Of a stretch of 64,000 bases of DNA, positions 56,556 to 64,000 are shown in pieces. Position 1 is the first letter of the stretch. Each line of letters starts with the position of its first letter. The translations under genes and the position numbers were made by a program. The notes below the pieces were generated by a model, which saw only the letters and a program-made list of their open reading frames with translations, did not search any database and was not told where the DNA came from. The DNA comes from Corynebacterium pseudodiphtheriticum DSM 44287 (lineage in GTDB: Bacteria > Actinomycetota > Actinomycetes > Mycobacteriales > Mycobacteriaceae), in contig NZ_JIAH01000005.1 in NCBI RefSeq assembly GCF_000688415.1, forward strand, positions 124,001 to 188,000, read 5' to 3'.

Positions 56556-57965
56556 GTGACGACAACCCAGATTGTTGTTCTTGCCGTCGTGGTGACGGTA
56601 CTGGTCACCGCAGTGCTACTTGTCGCTGGGGCGGTGTGGTTGCGCCGCGGTGGGCAGCTGGGCCGGTTCGGTGCTGAAGAACAAACCCAGGACTCGGACC
56701 GGATTTTGGAATCTAACCAGGTTGCCACCGTCGGCCAGATGTTGCATTTGGTTATTCAATCATCGCCGACGGGCATCGTCGTAGTGGACCGCAATGGCGA
56801 TGTCATGCTGTCGAATGCCCGCGCTCACGACATGGCTCTGGTGCACGCGCGCACCATTAACCCACAGGTGTGGCGGGTGGCTGCAAACGTCTTTGACGAC
56901 GAAGAAAAAGAAAACCGCTACCTCGAGCTTTCCGTGCCTAAGCATCGCACGGGTAATCGGATTTCCAACGTGCGCGCGCTGGTTAAGCCCTTAACCCTTG
57001 TCGACGATCGTTTCATGATTGTCTATGGCACCGACGAATCCGAAAACGTGCGTATGCAATCGGCACGGCGGGATTTCGTCGCGAACGTATCCCACGAGCT
57101 AAAAACCCCGGTTGGGGGGATGGCGCTGTTGGCCGAAGCGCTGTTGGGTTCGCCGGATGATCCGGAGCACGTGACGCATTTTGGGCGTCAGCTGCAGCGC
57201 GAAGCTAACCGCATGGCGGATATGGTCAATGAGCTGATTTCCTTGTCCAAGTTGCAGGGGGCGGAAGCGCTTCCAGAGATTGCGCCGGTCTCCGTGGCCG
57301 AGGTCATTAGTGCGGCGATTGCGCGTAACCAGGTGGCAGCAGAAAACCACGGCATTATTCTGCGAAACCTGGGGGCTGTGAATGGAACCAGCGGCGCAAC
57401 TAGCGACGATGCAACCAGCGGTGCAACTGGAGGCGACGCAACTAGTGGTGACGCAACCGGTGGTGCCGAATCAAACTCGGGGCTATTCGTCGTCGGTAAT
57501 AGAAATCTGTTGGTTACGGCAGTGTCGAACCTAGTCTCCAATGCCATTAACTATTCCCCAGATTCCACACCGGTGACTGTGAGTTACGAGGCAGTATCCG
57601 CTGAGGAAATCTGCATCCACGTCGTTGATCAAGGCATTGGTATTGCTTCCGAAGACCAGGAGCGCGTATTCGAGCGGTTTTTCCGAGTCGACAAGGCCCG
57701 CTCCCGACAAACCGGTGGCACGGGCCTGGGGCTGGCGATCGTGAAGCATGTGGTCGCCAACCACGGTGGCAATATCAGATTATTTTCCGAATTGGGCGAG
57801 GGCACCATGTTTACCCTGGCGTTGCCGCGTTACCAAGGTGACGGCATGGGCGGGCATGAACTGGAAGACTTAGAAGAATTAGAAGATTTGAAAGGCCTAG
57901 ATAACCGGGGAACCCCAGAAAATCCGGAAGGCCTACCCAGCCGGGAAAAACCAGAAGAACCGTGA
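56556..57965 (+). CDS. senX3: Sensor histidine kinase SenX3
   Basis: 469 residues. N-terminal transmembrane helix (IVVLAVVVTVLVTAVLLVAGAV), PAS-like region (about 55-160, SPTGIVVVDRNGDVMLSN), HisKA with His180 in FVANVSHELKTPVGG, and an ATPase domain: N box NLVSNAINYSP, G1 DQGIGIA, F box ERFFRVD, G2 GGTGLGLAIVKH. It phosphorylates RegX3 and responds to phosphate limitation in mycobacteria. A 30-residue Thr/Gly/Ala/Asp insertion splits the region between HisKA and the N box, and an acidic tail (LEDLEELEDLKGLDN) extends the C-terminus; both look lineage-specific. GTG start, 5 bases after gpmA. Confidence 0.94.
   Translation: MTTTQIVVLAVVVTVLVTAVLLVAGAVWLRRGGQLGRFGAEEQTQDSDRILESNQVATVGQMLHLVIQSSPTGIVVVDRNGDVMLSNARAHDMALVHARTINPQVWRVAANVFDDEEKENRYLELSVPKHRTGNRISNVRALVKPLTLVDDRFMIVYGTDESENVRMQSARRDFVANVSHELKTPVGGMALLAEALLGSPDDPEHVTHFGRQLQREANRMADMVNELISLSKLQGAEALPEIAPVSVAEVISAAIARNQVAAENHGIILRNLGAVNGTSGATSDDATSGATGGDATSGDATGGAESNSGLFVVGNRNLLVTAVSNLVSNAINYSPDSTPVTVSYEAVSAEEICIHVVDQGIGIASEDQERVFERFFRVDKARSRQTGGTGLGLAIVKHVVANHGGNIRLFSELGEGTMFTLALPRYQGDGMGGHELEDLEELEDLKGLDNRGTPENPEGLPSREKPEEP
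57385..57470 (+). repeat. In-frame degenerate repeat inside senX3
   Basis: GCAAC(T/C)AG(C/T)GG-like units recur, coding GTSGATSDDATSGATGGDAT and on. It adds about 30 residues between dimerisation and ATPase domains without breaking the frame. Confidence 0.75.
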
Positions 57966-58075
57966 TTTTTTAGCGGCGAGCTGTTATAGAATCGCCCCTG
58001 TGGCAGGAAACAGGTTGCGGCCGTCGAGCCGGCGAAACGTTACACGCCGTTGAACGTCGAAAGGACACAAGCCCC

Positions 58076-58774
58076 ATGGCTACTGTTTTGATCGTGGAAG
58101 ATGAAGAGTCGTTATCTGATCCGCTGGCATTTCTTCTGCGCAAAGAGGGATTCGAGACGGTCATTGCCGCTGATGGCCCCACGGCGCTGTCGACGTTTCA
58201 GTCACAACACGTCGATATCGTTTTGCTGGATCTGATGCTTCCCGGGATGTCGGGCACTGAGGTGTGTAAGAAAATCCGGCTTACCTCGCAGGTTCCGATC
58301 ATTATGGTCACCGCACGTGACTCTGAGATTGACAAGGTGCTCGGGCTCGAGCTTGGCGCCGACGACTACGTGACCAAGCCATATTCTGCTCGTGAACTCA
58401 CCGCCCGCATCCGGGCGGTGCTGCGTCGAGGGGCCGAGAAAAACACAGAAGCAGAGACTATCGAGGCCGCCGATAACGTTTTGGAAGGCGGCCGCGTGCG
58501 CATGGACGTCGACAGCCATATCGTTTACGTCGATGGCGAAGCAGTTCCAATGCCGCTGAAAGAATTCCACCTGTTGGAATATTTGCTGGAAAACGCCGGA
58601 CGCGTTCTTACCCGCGGGCAACTGATCGACCGCATCTGGGGCTCTGATTACATCGGCGACACTAAAACCATCGACGTGCATGTCAAACGGTTACGCTCCA
58701 AAATTGAACCGGAACCATCCCGCCCGACACACCTGGTGACTGTGCGCGGGCTAGGTTATAAGTTCGACGCCTAG
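58076..58774 (+). CDS. regX3: Response regulator RegX3 (OmpR family)
   Basis: 232 residues. Receiver domain with acidic pocket EDEE, phospho-acceptor Asp52 in VLLDLMLPG, Thr in VTARD and Lys in YVTKPYSARE; then a winged-helix DNA-binding domain (LKEFHLLEYLLENAGRVLTRGQLIDRIWG, IDVHVKRLRSKIE, TVRGLGYKF). Partner of SenX3 in phosphate-starvation control. The 110-base gap from senX3 includes TATAGAAT, a likely -10, so regX3 may also have its own promoter. Confidence 0.96.
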   Translation: MATVLIVEDEESLSDPLAFLLRKEGFETVIAADGPTALSTFQSQHVDIVLLDLMLPGMSGTEVCKKIRLTSQVPIIMVTARDSEIDKVLGLELGADDYVTKPYSARELTARIRAVLRRGAEKNTEAETIEAADNVLEGGRVRMDVDSHIVYVDGEAVPMPLKEFHLLEYLLENAGRVLTRGQLIDRIWGSDYIGDTKTIDVHVKRLRSKIEPEPSRPTHLVTVRGLGYKFDA

Positions 58775-58786
58775 TTTCTTTCAGGT

Positions 58787-59689
58787 TTAATTTCCAGTTG
58801 CCGCCCGCGTCGCCGGATGCTGGGGGAGATTCACGCCTGCCGCGCGGGCAGCATCACGCATCTGGCAGTGGTTCGCCAAAATTTCGTAATTGCGTTGGCC
58901 CATTACCGCCACCAACTCTTCCCGGTGTGTCTTCCACAACGGATCAGTCGTCGTGTGACACTGCGGAGCCGAAGAACACCACCAGTCGAATTCCTCGCCA
59001 CCGTTGCCCCACGCGCGGCGGTCATACTCACTGATTACCGTGCGTAAAATTTCCACTTCGTCGCTGCGAGTTTCATAATCCTCGTGTCGACGAATAGGAA
59101 CCTGCCAGCATACTTCGGGCTTGACAACGGTTAGCTCTTCATCCTCCGCGACTGCCCACTGGTGTAGCGCACATCCTGCGCCAGTTGCCCAGCCATGACG
59201 GTTGGCGAATATACAACCACCATCAACAGTTCGGGTTTTCAACGACGGCTCCATTTCACCATCCTCGTTTTCCTCTTCGTCCCACACTAGCCACGGCTCT
59301 AACTCGCCAGCAGGCGCTATTCCCGACAAGTGCTCATCAGTATTGCTCGGGCGCAATTGCCAGTATTTCGCGGGCATGTTGCGGACGGCGTCGAAAAGTT
59401 GATCCTGGTCGGTTTCGTCGGCAAGAAACGCCCCATGCGTGCAACAAGCCACGTCGGTAATTCCTTCGCGGATGCCGAAACAATCCGAGGTGCCAAACTT
59501 GCAACTGTAATGAGATTCAACCCATGTCAGGTCGACGGAAAAGACATGCTCGGGATCGTCCGGGTTGGTGAATTCGAACCACTCGCGAGCAAAATCCGGG
59601 GCAACCTCCCGGCCAGCACGAATAGATTTGCCGGCAGGAGAGTTTGCAGGAAAACCAAGGAAAATGGAAGAAGACTGTGCGTGATTCAC
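58787..59689 (-). CDS. Conserved actinobacterial Cys-rich protein (Rv0495c-like)
   Basis: 300 residues, no signal or membrane segment. Conserved-looking cysteine groups: [57 protein letters not shown] and NHCQMRD, suggesting a metal or Fe-S site. [20 protein letters not shown] opens the domain. The place between regX3 and ppx is that of M. tuberculosis Rv0495c, also uncharacterised. It is convergent with regX3 (12 bases apart) and divergent from ppx. Function unknown. Confidence 0.85.
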   Translation of the reverse strand: MNHAQSSSIFLGFPANSPAGKSIRAGREVAPDFAREWFEFTNPDDPEHVFSVDLTWVESHYSCKFGTSDCFGIREGITDVACCTHGAFLADETDQDQLFDAVRNMPAKYWQLRPSNTDEHLSGIAPAGELEPWLVWDEEENEDGEMEPSLKTRTVDGGCIFANRHGWATGAGCALHQWAVAEDEELTVVKPEVCWQVPIRRHEDYETRSDEVEILRTVISEYDRRAWGNGGEEFDWWCSSAPQCHTTTDPLWKTHREELVAVMGQRNYEILANHCQMRDAARAAGVNLPQHPATRAATGN

Positions 59690-59710
59690 ACCTAGACACC
59701 GTAGACCGTT

Positions 59711-59722
59711 TAGGCTAGGAGT
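59711..59722 (+). promoter_or_regulatory. -10 box of a leaderless transcript (ppx)
   Basis: TAGGCT (59711-59716), then AGGAGT and GTG. The AGGAG lies only one base from the start codon, too close for ribosome binding, so a leaderless message is more likely. Confidence 0.55.
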
Positions 59723-60652
59723 GTGCGATTAGGTGTAATTGATGTGGGCAGCAACACTGTCCACCTAGTAGCAGTAGATGTTCGGGACGGCGGTCGGCCA
59801 ACGCCCATGAGCGATTGGAAGACTTCGCTAAAGCTGGTGGAGCAGCTCGACGCTGACGGAAATATCCACGAGCGAGGTTTGAAGAAACTGATCTCGTCCG
59901 TTGGGGAAGCTAAAGAACTCGCCAACAAACTCGGATGCGACGAATTCATGCCCTTTGCCACGTCTGCCATTCGCTCCGCCACGAACTCCGCCTATGTGCT
60001 GGATGAAGTGGAAAAACAGACGGGGGTGCGCTTAGAAATCCTCTCTGGCAAGGACGAAGGCCGGTTGACATTCCTGGCTGTACGACGTTGGTTTGGCTGG
60101 TCAGCTGGTCGCATCACGAACATTGACATCGGTGGCGGCTCGCTCGAATTATGTACCGGCACCGACGAGCACCCCGATGTTGCCAGTTCGCTGGATTTGG
60201 GTGCCGGCCGGTTGACGTATAACTGGTTTGATGCGGATCCGCCGGGCAAAAAGAAAATCAACACGCTGCGCGACTACATCGACGCTGAGCTCAAGGATGT
60301 TGCCGCCGAGATCCGCGCCTACGGTGCCCCAGGAATCGCGGTAGGCACCTCGAAGACAATCCGTACCCTGGCGCGACTTACTGGTGCCGCTCCATCGTCG
60401 GCAGGGCCCTATGTACGACGTAATCTGACCGCACCAGGTTTGCGTCAATTGATCGCATTCATTTCCCGCATGACTGCCGCCGACCGAGCCGAATTAGAAG
60501 GCGTGAGCAATGACCGTTCGCATCAAATCGTTGCCGGTGCTTTAGTTGCAGAAGCTAGTATGCGAGCATTAGGAATCGACGAACTCGAAATCTGCCCCTG
60601 GGCACTGCGCGAAGGCGTAATTCTGCGTCGCATCGATAAAGGACTGGAATAG
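59723..60652 (+). CDS. ppx: Ppx/GppA family exopolyphosphatase
   Basis: 309 residues of the actin-fold Ppx/GppA family: first phosphate loop [27 protein letters not shown], second phosphate loop [14 protein letters not shown], and late [21 protein letters not shown]. Length matches the short actinobacterial form without the C-terminal HD domain. It degrades polyphosphate, or hydrolyses pppGpp in some members. Orthologue by position of M. tuberculosis Rv0496 (Ppx1). The downstream membrane protein gene starts 11 bases later, so an operon is likely. Confidence 0.92.
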   Translation: MRLGVIDVGSNTVHLVAVDVRDGGRPTPMSDWKTSLKLVEQLDADGNIHERGLKKLISSVGEAKELANKLGCDEFMPFATSAIRSATNSAYVLDEVEKQTGVRLEILSGKDEGRLTFLAVRRWFGWSAGRITNIDIGGGSLELCTGTDEHPDVASSLDLGAGRLTYNWFDADPPGKKKINTLRDYIDAELKDVAAEIRAYGAPGIAVGTSKTIRTLARLTGAAPSSAGPYVRRNLTAPGLRQLIAFISRMTAADRAELEGVSNDRSHQIVAGALVAEASMRALGIDELEICPWALREGVILRRIDKGLE

Positions 60653-60663
60653 GGAGAAACAGC

Positions 60664-62091
60664 ATGTCTGACGACAAGCAATTAACAGTCGCGGAATTGT
60701 TGGCCCGCGCCGGGAAAGAGAACTCCGATGGCCAAGGGAAAGCCGACGCTCAAGGCGGTTCTGGTGCACGGAAATCCGGAGGCGACTCGGAGAAACCACG
60801 TCGACGTCGGCGTCGCAGCATGGAAGACGGCGGAGGTGTCTCCGTCGCTGAGCTGACTGGGTCATTTCCGAAAGTCACCGCGAAGCCAAAGGAATCCAAG
60901 CACGGGTCCCCCATTGATGAAACCAGTAGCAATGAGACCAGCAGCGGTGAGACCAGCAGCAACAAGGGTGCAAAAGCTGCAAACGCAGGTTCCGGGGCTG
61001 CGCAGAATGCGGCGACGGAAAAACCATCGGGACCAAAAGCGCCTGTGGCTGCCGAAAAGAAGCAACCGGCAACACCGCCAACTACCCGGAAGAAGTCCAA
61101 AACCATCACGGTTGGCCATAAGAGCGGTGACAAAAACAATGGCGGTACAGGGACAAAGACCGGTGGACAGGCCAACAGTGTTCAGGATTCCAGCCAAGAG
61201 AAGGTAAGCAGTGTTAGTGCTGGTGCTAGCGGTAGTGGTGCTGGTATTGGTAGCGCAGCTAAAGGTGTTGGTATCGGTAACGCCGGTAACGTTGCTGGTG
61301 CTGGAAGTGCTAAAGCTCCAGAGAAACCGACACCGGCCTCAGACGAGACCGCAGAAATCTCCCGAGTTACCGACACTACGAGCGCACGAACTGAGGGCGG
61401 TTCTGATAAACAGAACCAGCGCCCCAACGGCCGCGATCAGAAGAACCAAGAACGCAAGGAAACTAGTCGCGAGGACTCCGAGACGACTGGTGAGATTCCG
61501 CGTGTGCAAGGCGGCAAGCCAGTTGATAAAGCTGCGAAGACAGCAGACACCGCTAGCCAGCCGGTGAAACCGGGTAAGCGAGCTGATGACGATACCTCCG
61601 AATTTCAGAACATTCCGGATTCGCTTACGCAGGCAGCCGCGGGTGCCCCGGTTGGTGGGGCTGGCCAAAACGGTGCAAAATCTACCGGAATAAATTCCAC
61701 GCAGAAGAAAGCTGCTCAGGGTGCTCAGCAGACAGGGCGGCCTGATAATTCGGCGCAGGAGAATGGCCAACCGTCGGGCGGACCATCTCCCGTCCACGCT
61801 GATGCGGATCAGGATGACGCAGTCTCCGAAGGCGAAGGTATGAGTCCGGTTGCGGTGATTTTACTGGCACTGGTCGGCATCGTGCTTGGCGTCGTTGTAT
61901 TCAAGGGCTTCGAAATGCTTTGGGGTGCTCTGAATAACTACCTGGTTGCCGCGTTGGCAGTCGGCGTTACCGGTGTTATGGCTGGCATAGTTCACGCCCT
62001 GCGCACGGAGCGTGATGGATTGTCGATGACATTGACGGCTATCGTGGGCTTGTTGTTGACTTTTGGTCCGGCGATCTTGGTAGTGCTCTAG
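60664..62091 (+). CDS. Membrane protein with long low-complexity N-terminus (Rv0497-like)
   Basis: 475 residues. N-terminal conserved patch KQLTVAELLARAGKE, a block of six consecutive arginines, and MEDGGGVSVAELTGSF, which recall M. tuberculosis Rv0497. Then about 320 residues of Ser/Gly/Ala/Thr/Lys-rich disordered sequence, and three C-terminal transmembrane helices (VAVILLALVGIVLGVVVF, LVAALAVGVTGVMAGIVHAL, LTAIVGLLLTFGPAILVVL). The disordered part faces the cytoplasm or wall depending on topology. GGGAGA is the ribosome site. Function unknown. Confidence 0.88.
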   Translation: MSDDKQLTVAELLARAGKENSDGQGKADAQGGSGARKSGGDSEKPRRRRRRSMEDGGGVSVAELTGSFPKVTAKPKESKHGSPIDETSSNETSSGETSSNKGAKAANAGSGAAQNAATEKPSGPKAPVAAEKKQPATPPTTRKKSKTITVGHKSGDKNNGGTGTKTGGQANSVQDSSQEKVSSVSAGASGSGAGIGSAAKGVGIGNAGNVAGAGSAKAPEKPTPASDETAEISRVTDTTSARTEGGSDKQNQRPNGRDQKNQERKETSREDSETTGEIPRVQGGKPVDKAAKTADTASQPVKPGKRADDDTSEFQNIPDSLTQAAAGAPVGGAGQNGAKSTGINSTQKKAAQGAQQTGRPDNSAQENGQPSGGPSPVHADADQDDAVSEGEGMSPVAVILLALVGIVLGVVVFKGFEMLWGALNNYLVAALAVGVTGVMAGIVHALRTERDGLSMTLTAIVGLLLTFGPAILVVL

Positions 62092-62195
62092 TGTTTCAGT
62101 GATTGGCTATCTCGCCGCTTGGGACAAGAACGTCTAAAAACTGGTTGTGGTTAACACGACCGTCACGAGCTAAGCTATGAACTCGATTGCACATT

Positions 62196-62234
62196 AAACC
62201 CCTAGTCTTCCACAGTGTGGTGGCTAGGGGTTTT
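62196..62234 (+). terminator. Terminator before proC
   Basis: AAACCCCTAG (62196-62205) pairs with CTAGGGGTTTT (62224-62234); the loop contains a second small stem CCACA/TGTGG. Strong T run. Confidence 0.88.
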
Positions 62235-62256
62235 GCTTTCTGGCATCGTAGAAACC

Positions 62257-63063
62257 ATGACTAACATTGCAGTTCTAGGTGGAGGCCAGATCGGAGAAGC
62301 TCTCGTTTCCGGTCTCGTAGCCTCTGATTACGACCCAAAGTCCATTACCGTGACTAACCGTAGTGCCGAGAAATCGAGCTACTTCGAAGAAAACTACGGT
62401 GTGCACACTACTTCGGATAACGCGGCTGCGATCAAGGACGCCGATTATGCGTTTTTGTGCGTCAAGCCTTATCACATTATTGATCTGTTAGAAGATGTTT
62501 CCGAGACTCTGCAGTCGAGGGAAGGTAAAACTGTGGCCGTATCCATGGCCGCAGGTTTGACCTTAGAGGCTATGGAAAAAGCGGCTGGCAGCGGGGTGCC
62601 AGTGGTTCGTGTGATGCCAAACACCCCGATGCTGGTCGGTAAAGGAACTAACGCTGCAGCGCCAGGAAGCAGCGTATCCGATGAACAGATGTCGGGAGTT
62701 TCAGAACTGCTCGAGGCAGTTGGTGAAGTAGTCATCGTAGAAGAAGGCGATATGGATGCTGTAACCGCGATGTCAGGTTCCTCGCCAGCGTATTATTTCT
62801 TGGTCACTGAGGCTCTTATCGACGCCGGTGTGCAGATGGGGTTGAAGCGCGATGTCGCCGAGAAACTGGCTACCAATGCCGCCCACGGTGCAGGAAAGAT
62901 GCTGACGGATTCTGGTCGTGATCCAGCAACCCTTCGGCAGAACGTCTCTTCTCCAGGTGGCACCACTGTGCATGCTCTTCGTGAACTTGAAGAGTCTGGT
63001 CTACGTGGCATGTTCTTCCGTGCAGCTGAGGCCTGTGCTAACCGCTCCAAGGAACTTGGCTAA
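62257..63063 (+). CDS. proC: Pyrroline-5-carboxylate reductase
   Basis: 268 residues from the chosen ATG; last step of proline synthesis, NAD(P)H-dependent. Rossmann loop IAVLGGGQIGEAL, FLCVKPYH, VSMAAGLTLEAME, RVMPNTPMLVGKG, MSGSSPAYYFLVTEAL and the signature near ATLRQNVSSPGGTTVHALRELE. An ATG at 62215 would add 14 residues running back through the terminator, so MTNIAVLGGG is preferred. No ribosome site precedes it; a leaderless start is possible. Confidence 0.95.
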   Translation: MTNIAVLGGGQIGEALVSGLVASDYDPKSITVTNRSAEKSSYFEENYGVHTTSDNAAAIKDADYAFLCVKPYHIIDLLEDVSETLQSREGKTVAVSMAAGLTLEAMEKAAGSGVPVVRVMPNTPMLVGKGTNAAAPGSSVSDEQMSGVSELLEAVGEVVIVEEGDMDAVTAMSGSSPAYYFLVTEALIDAGVQMGLKRDVAEKLATNAAHGAGKMLTDSGRDPATLRQNVSSPGGTTVHALRELEESGLRGMFFRAAEACANRSKELG

Positions 63064-63416
63064 AACTTCTTTTATGCAACGGCAGGACACTTGCTCGGTG
63101 ATATGACTGTCTGGTTGTTTAATGCCTACTAAAAAGCTCGCCGCATCATGACCGGTTGAGCTTCAGAGATAACGCCCGCCGACCGCATCGTTGCCAGAAT
63201 ACATACTGGCACTGGTGTGGTGCGGCGGGTTTTGCGTACTTGTGAGCAGTTACGTTCCAGGAGATATTCGGGGGTTGCAAGCGATAGATGGGATTAATGT
63301 GCAGGGCGGGTCGCAATAGTCACAAGTGACACGCTAGACTAGTTTGAGCACGTGCGTGTGAAGTCCTGCGGGAGGGGAAGCCTGCAGCGCACTACGAGCT
63401 GAAGGGTGAGATACAT
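63064..63416. other. Intergenic region between proC and the small HTH gene
   Basis: 353 bases without a credible gene. It holds the proC terminator (63175-63243), then a possible promoter for the HTH gene with TAGACT at 63335-63340, the palindrome GCACGTGC (63347-63354), and a leader of about 70 bases ending in AAGGGTGAG. I see nothing else. Confidence 0.6.
63175..63243 (+). terminator. Terminator after proC
   Basis: CCCGCCG (63175-63181) pairs with CGGCGGG (63233-63239), followed by TTTT. The loop carries an inner hairpin TTGCCAG/CTGGCA. Confidence 0.8.
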
Positions 63417-63608
63417 ATGGCACATGAAGACAAAGGAACGTTTCTGACCATCGCCGAGGTTGCGGAGATGATGCGCGTCTCGAAAATGACGGTCTACCGC
63501 CTTGTGCACGCTGGCGATTTGCCGGCTGTTCGCGTGGGACGTTCTTTCCGGGTTCACGAAGAAGCCGTGAACGAGTACCTGCACTCGTCGATTTACGAGG
63601 TTGGGTAG
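63417..63608 (+). CDS. Small excisionase-type helix-turn-helix DNA-binding protein (Rv0500A-like)
   Basis: 63 residues, a single MerR/excisionase-like winged HTH: FLTIAEVAEMMRVSKMTVYRLVHAGDLPAVRVGRSFRVHEEAVNEYL. It resembles the family often labelled excisionase, but a location between proC and bS22 in several actinobacteria (Rv0500A) marks it as a resident regulator, not a phage gene. AAGGGTGAG is the ribosome site. Target unknown. Confidence 0.9.
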   Translation: MAHEDKGTFLTIAEVAEMMRVSKMTVYRLVHAGDLPAVRVGRSFRVHEEAVNEYLHSSIYEVG

Positions 63609-63784
63609 TTTTACGGACTCATCACAATAGCGATTGAGTTATTACCGGAACTTGCAAACCTTTAATCGGCTTTGCACCCTCGCGGCAGGCATCTGTTGAT
63701 GCAGGGACACCGAGCCAGGCTACGTCATTAAGACTTGCCAGTTCTGGGAAATCCCCGGAGTTTGCCCAGATTTGGGTAAGCTTC

Positions 63785-63813
63785 TTGACAATCGCTAAAG
63801 TGTGAGCATTAGT
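63785..63813 (+). promoter_or_regulatory. Possible promoter of the bS22 gene
   Basis: TTGACA (63785-63790), 17-base spacer, ATTAGT (63808-63813). The -35 is perfect, the -10 poor. The remainder of 63609-63859 shows no gene. Confidence 0.3.
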
Positions 63814-63859
63814 GTCGGCAGTTTGTACACATATCAACTAAGAATTGAGGGTACTGACC

Positions 63860-63961
63860 ATGGGTTCAGTCATTAAGAAGCGCCGTAAGCGCATGTCCAA
63901 GAAGAAACACCGCAAGATGCTGCGCCGTACTCGCGTTCAGCGTCGTAAACTGGGCAAGTAA
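63860..63961 (+). CDS. Small ribosomal subunit protein bS22 (mS38/AURKAIP1-like)
   Basis: A 33-residue, extremely basic protein, [20 protein letters not shown] followed by [18 protein letters not shown] lies 8 bases upstream. The sequence is nearly that of the extra small-subunit protein bS22 seen in mycobacterial ribosome structures, whose mitochondrial counterpart is mS38/AURKAIP1. It is too short for usual gene finders and is often missed. Position after the Rv0500A-like gene matches Rv0500B. Confidence 0.9.
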   Translation: MGSVIKKRRKRMSKKKHRKMLRRTRVQRRKLGK

Positions 63962-63995
63962 ACTAGCTCACGTTATTCAGTTGGAGCCAGATCCT

Positions 63996-64000
63996 ATGTG
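63996..64000 (+). CDS. Possible start of the next gene (truncated by window end)
   Basis: ATGTG at the window edge preceded by TTGGAG (63981-63986) with about 9 bases spacing. In mycobacteria a sugar epimerase gene follows at this point. Only two codons are visible, so identity cannot be judged. Confidence 0.25.

Noticed and set aside
63417..63608. Prophage excisionase
   Set aside because: Although the HTH belongs to that family, no integrase or phage genes are near and the gene has a conserved actinobacterial neighbourhood.

Overview
The window is chromosomal DNA of a mycolic-acid actinobacterium, almost certainly a Corynebacterium. Evidence: two antigen-85-type corynomycolyltransferases, mycothiol genes (mshA, a mycothiol-dependent formaldehyde dehydrogenase), a single-chain FAS-I, a fused rmlCD, and a gene order matching the C. 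glutamicum / M. tuberculosis blocks helicase-cspA-topA-cyclase-delta'-tRNA(Thr), lpd-sdhCAB, deoC-lmeA-DUF2505-murB and mshA-gpmA-senX3-regX3-ppx-proC-bS22. I do not assign a species. Base composition is moderately GC-rich. Most genes are core housekeeping; clearly accessory or decayed DNA is confined to about 9.2-11.6 kb, just downstream of tRNA-Thr.

Layout. 1-9 kb: partial DUF1998-type helicase (-), cspA (+), topA (+), a DUF418 membrane protein and adenylate cyclase cyaB (-), DNA polymerase III delta' (+) and tRNA-Thr(CGU). 9.2-11.6 kb: a small membrane protein, a multiply broken AlbA_2/ATPase-type regulator, and a non-coding stretch full of short inverted repeats. 11.6-17.3 kb: an acyl-CoA synthetase, mscR plus an MBL hydrolase, and a CcdA/DsbA-like thiol redox pair. 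17.3-21.9 kb: rmlB-rmlCD-rmlA (dTDP-rhamnose for the arabinogalactan linker) and a mycolyltransferase. 21.9-22.7 kb: a long intergenic region with three sets of tandem repeats and a possible 35-residue gene. 22.7-28.1 kb: lpd and sdhCAB, the latter behind a GlxR/cAMP-type site. 28-38 kb: small membrane proteins, a DeoC homologue that appears to lack its catalytic residues, an LmeA-like protein, murB, a lipoprotein, a second mycolyltransferase and a polysaccharide deacetylase. 38.4-54.1 kb: a lipid block with the 3106-residue FAS-I and three tandem paralogous long-chain acyl-CoA ligases, with palindromes in their control regions. 54.4-64 kb: mshA, gpmA, senX3-regX3, ppx, a transmembrane Rv0497-like protein, proC, a small excisionase-type HTH protein and the 33-residue ribosomal protein bS22.

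How the parts connect: rml genes, mycolyltransferases, FAS-I, acyl-CoA ligases, murB and the LmeA-like protein all serve the layered cell envelope; mshA and mscR make and use mycothiol; cyaB makes the cAMP that a GlxR site upstream of sdhC would sense; SenX3-RegX3 and Ppx belong to phosphate physiology. Two genome-wide habits show repeatedly: promoters with a TANNNT -10 box only 6-7 bases before the start codon (leaderless mRNAs), and short tandem duplications both between genes and inside murB, senX3 and the deoC homologue. I did not find a clearly new multi-gene system. The best leads are the repeat-flanked 35-residue ORF, the catalytically dead-looking DeoC homologue, the perfect palindrome in front of fas, and the family of dyads beside the decayed AlbA_2 gene.
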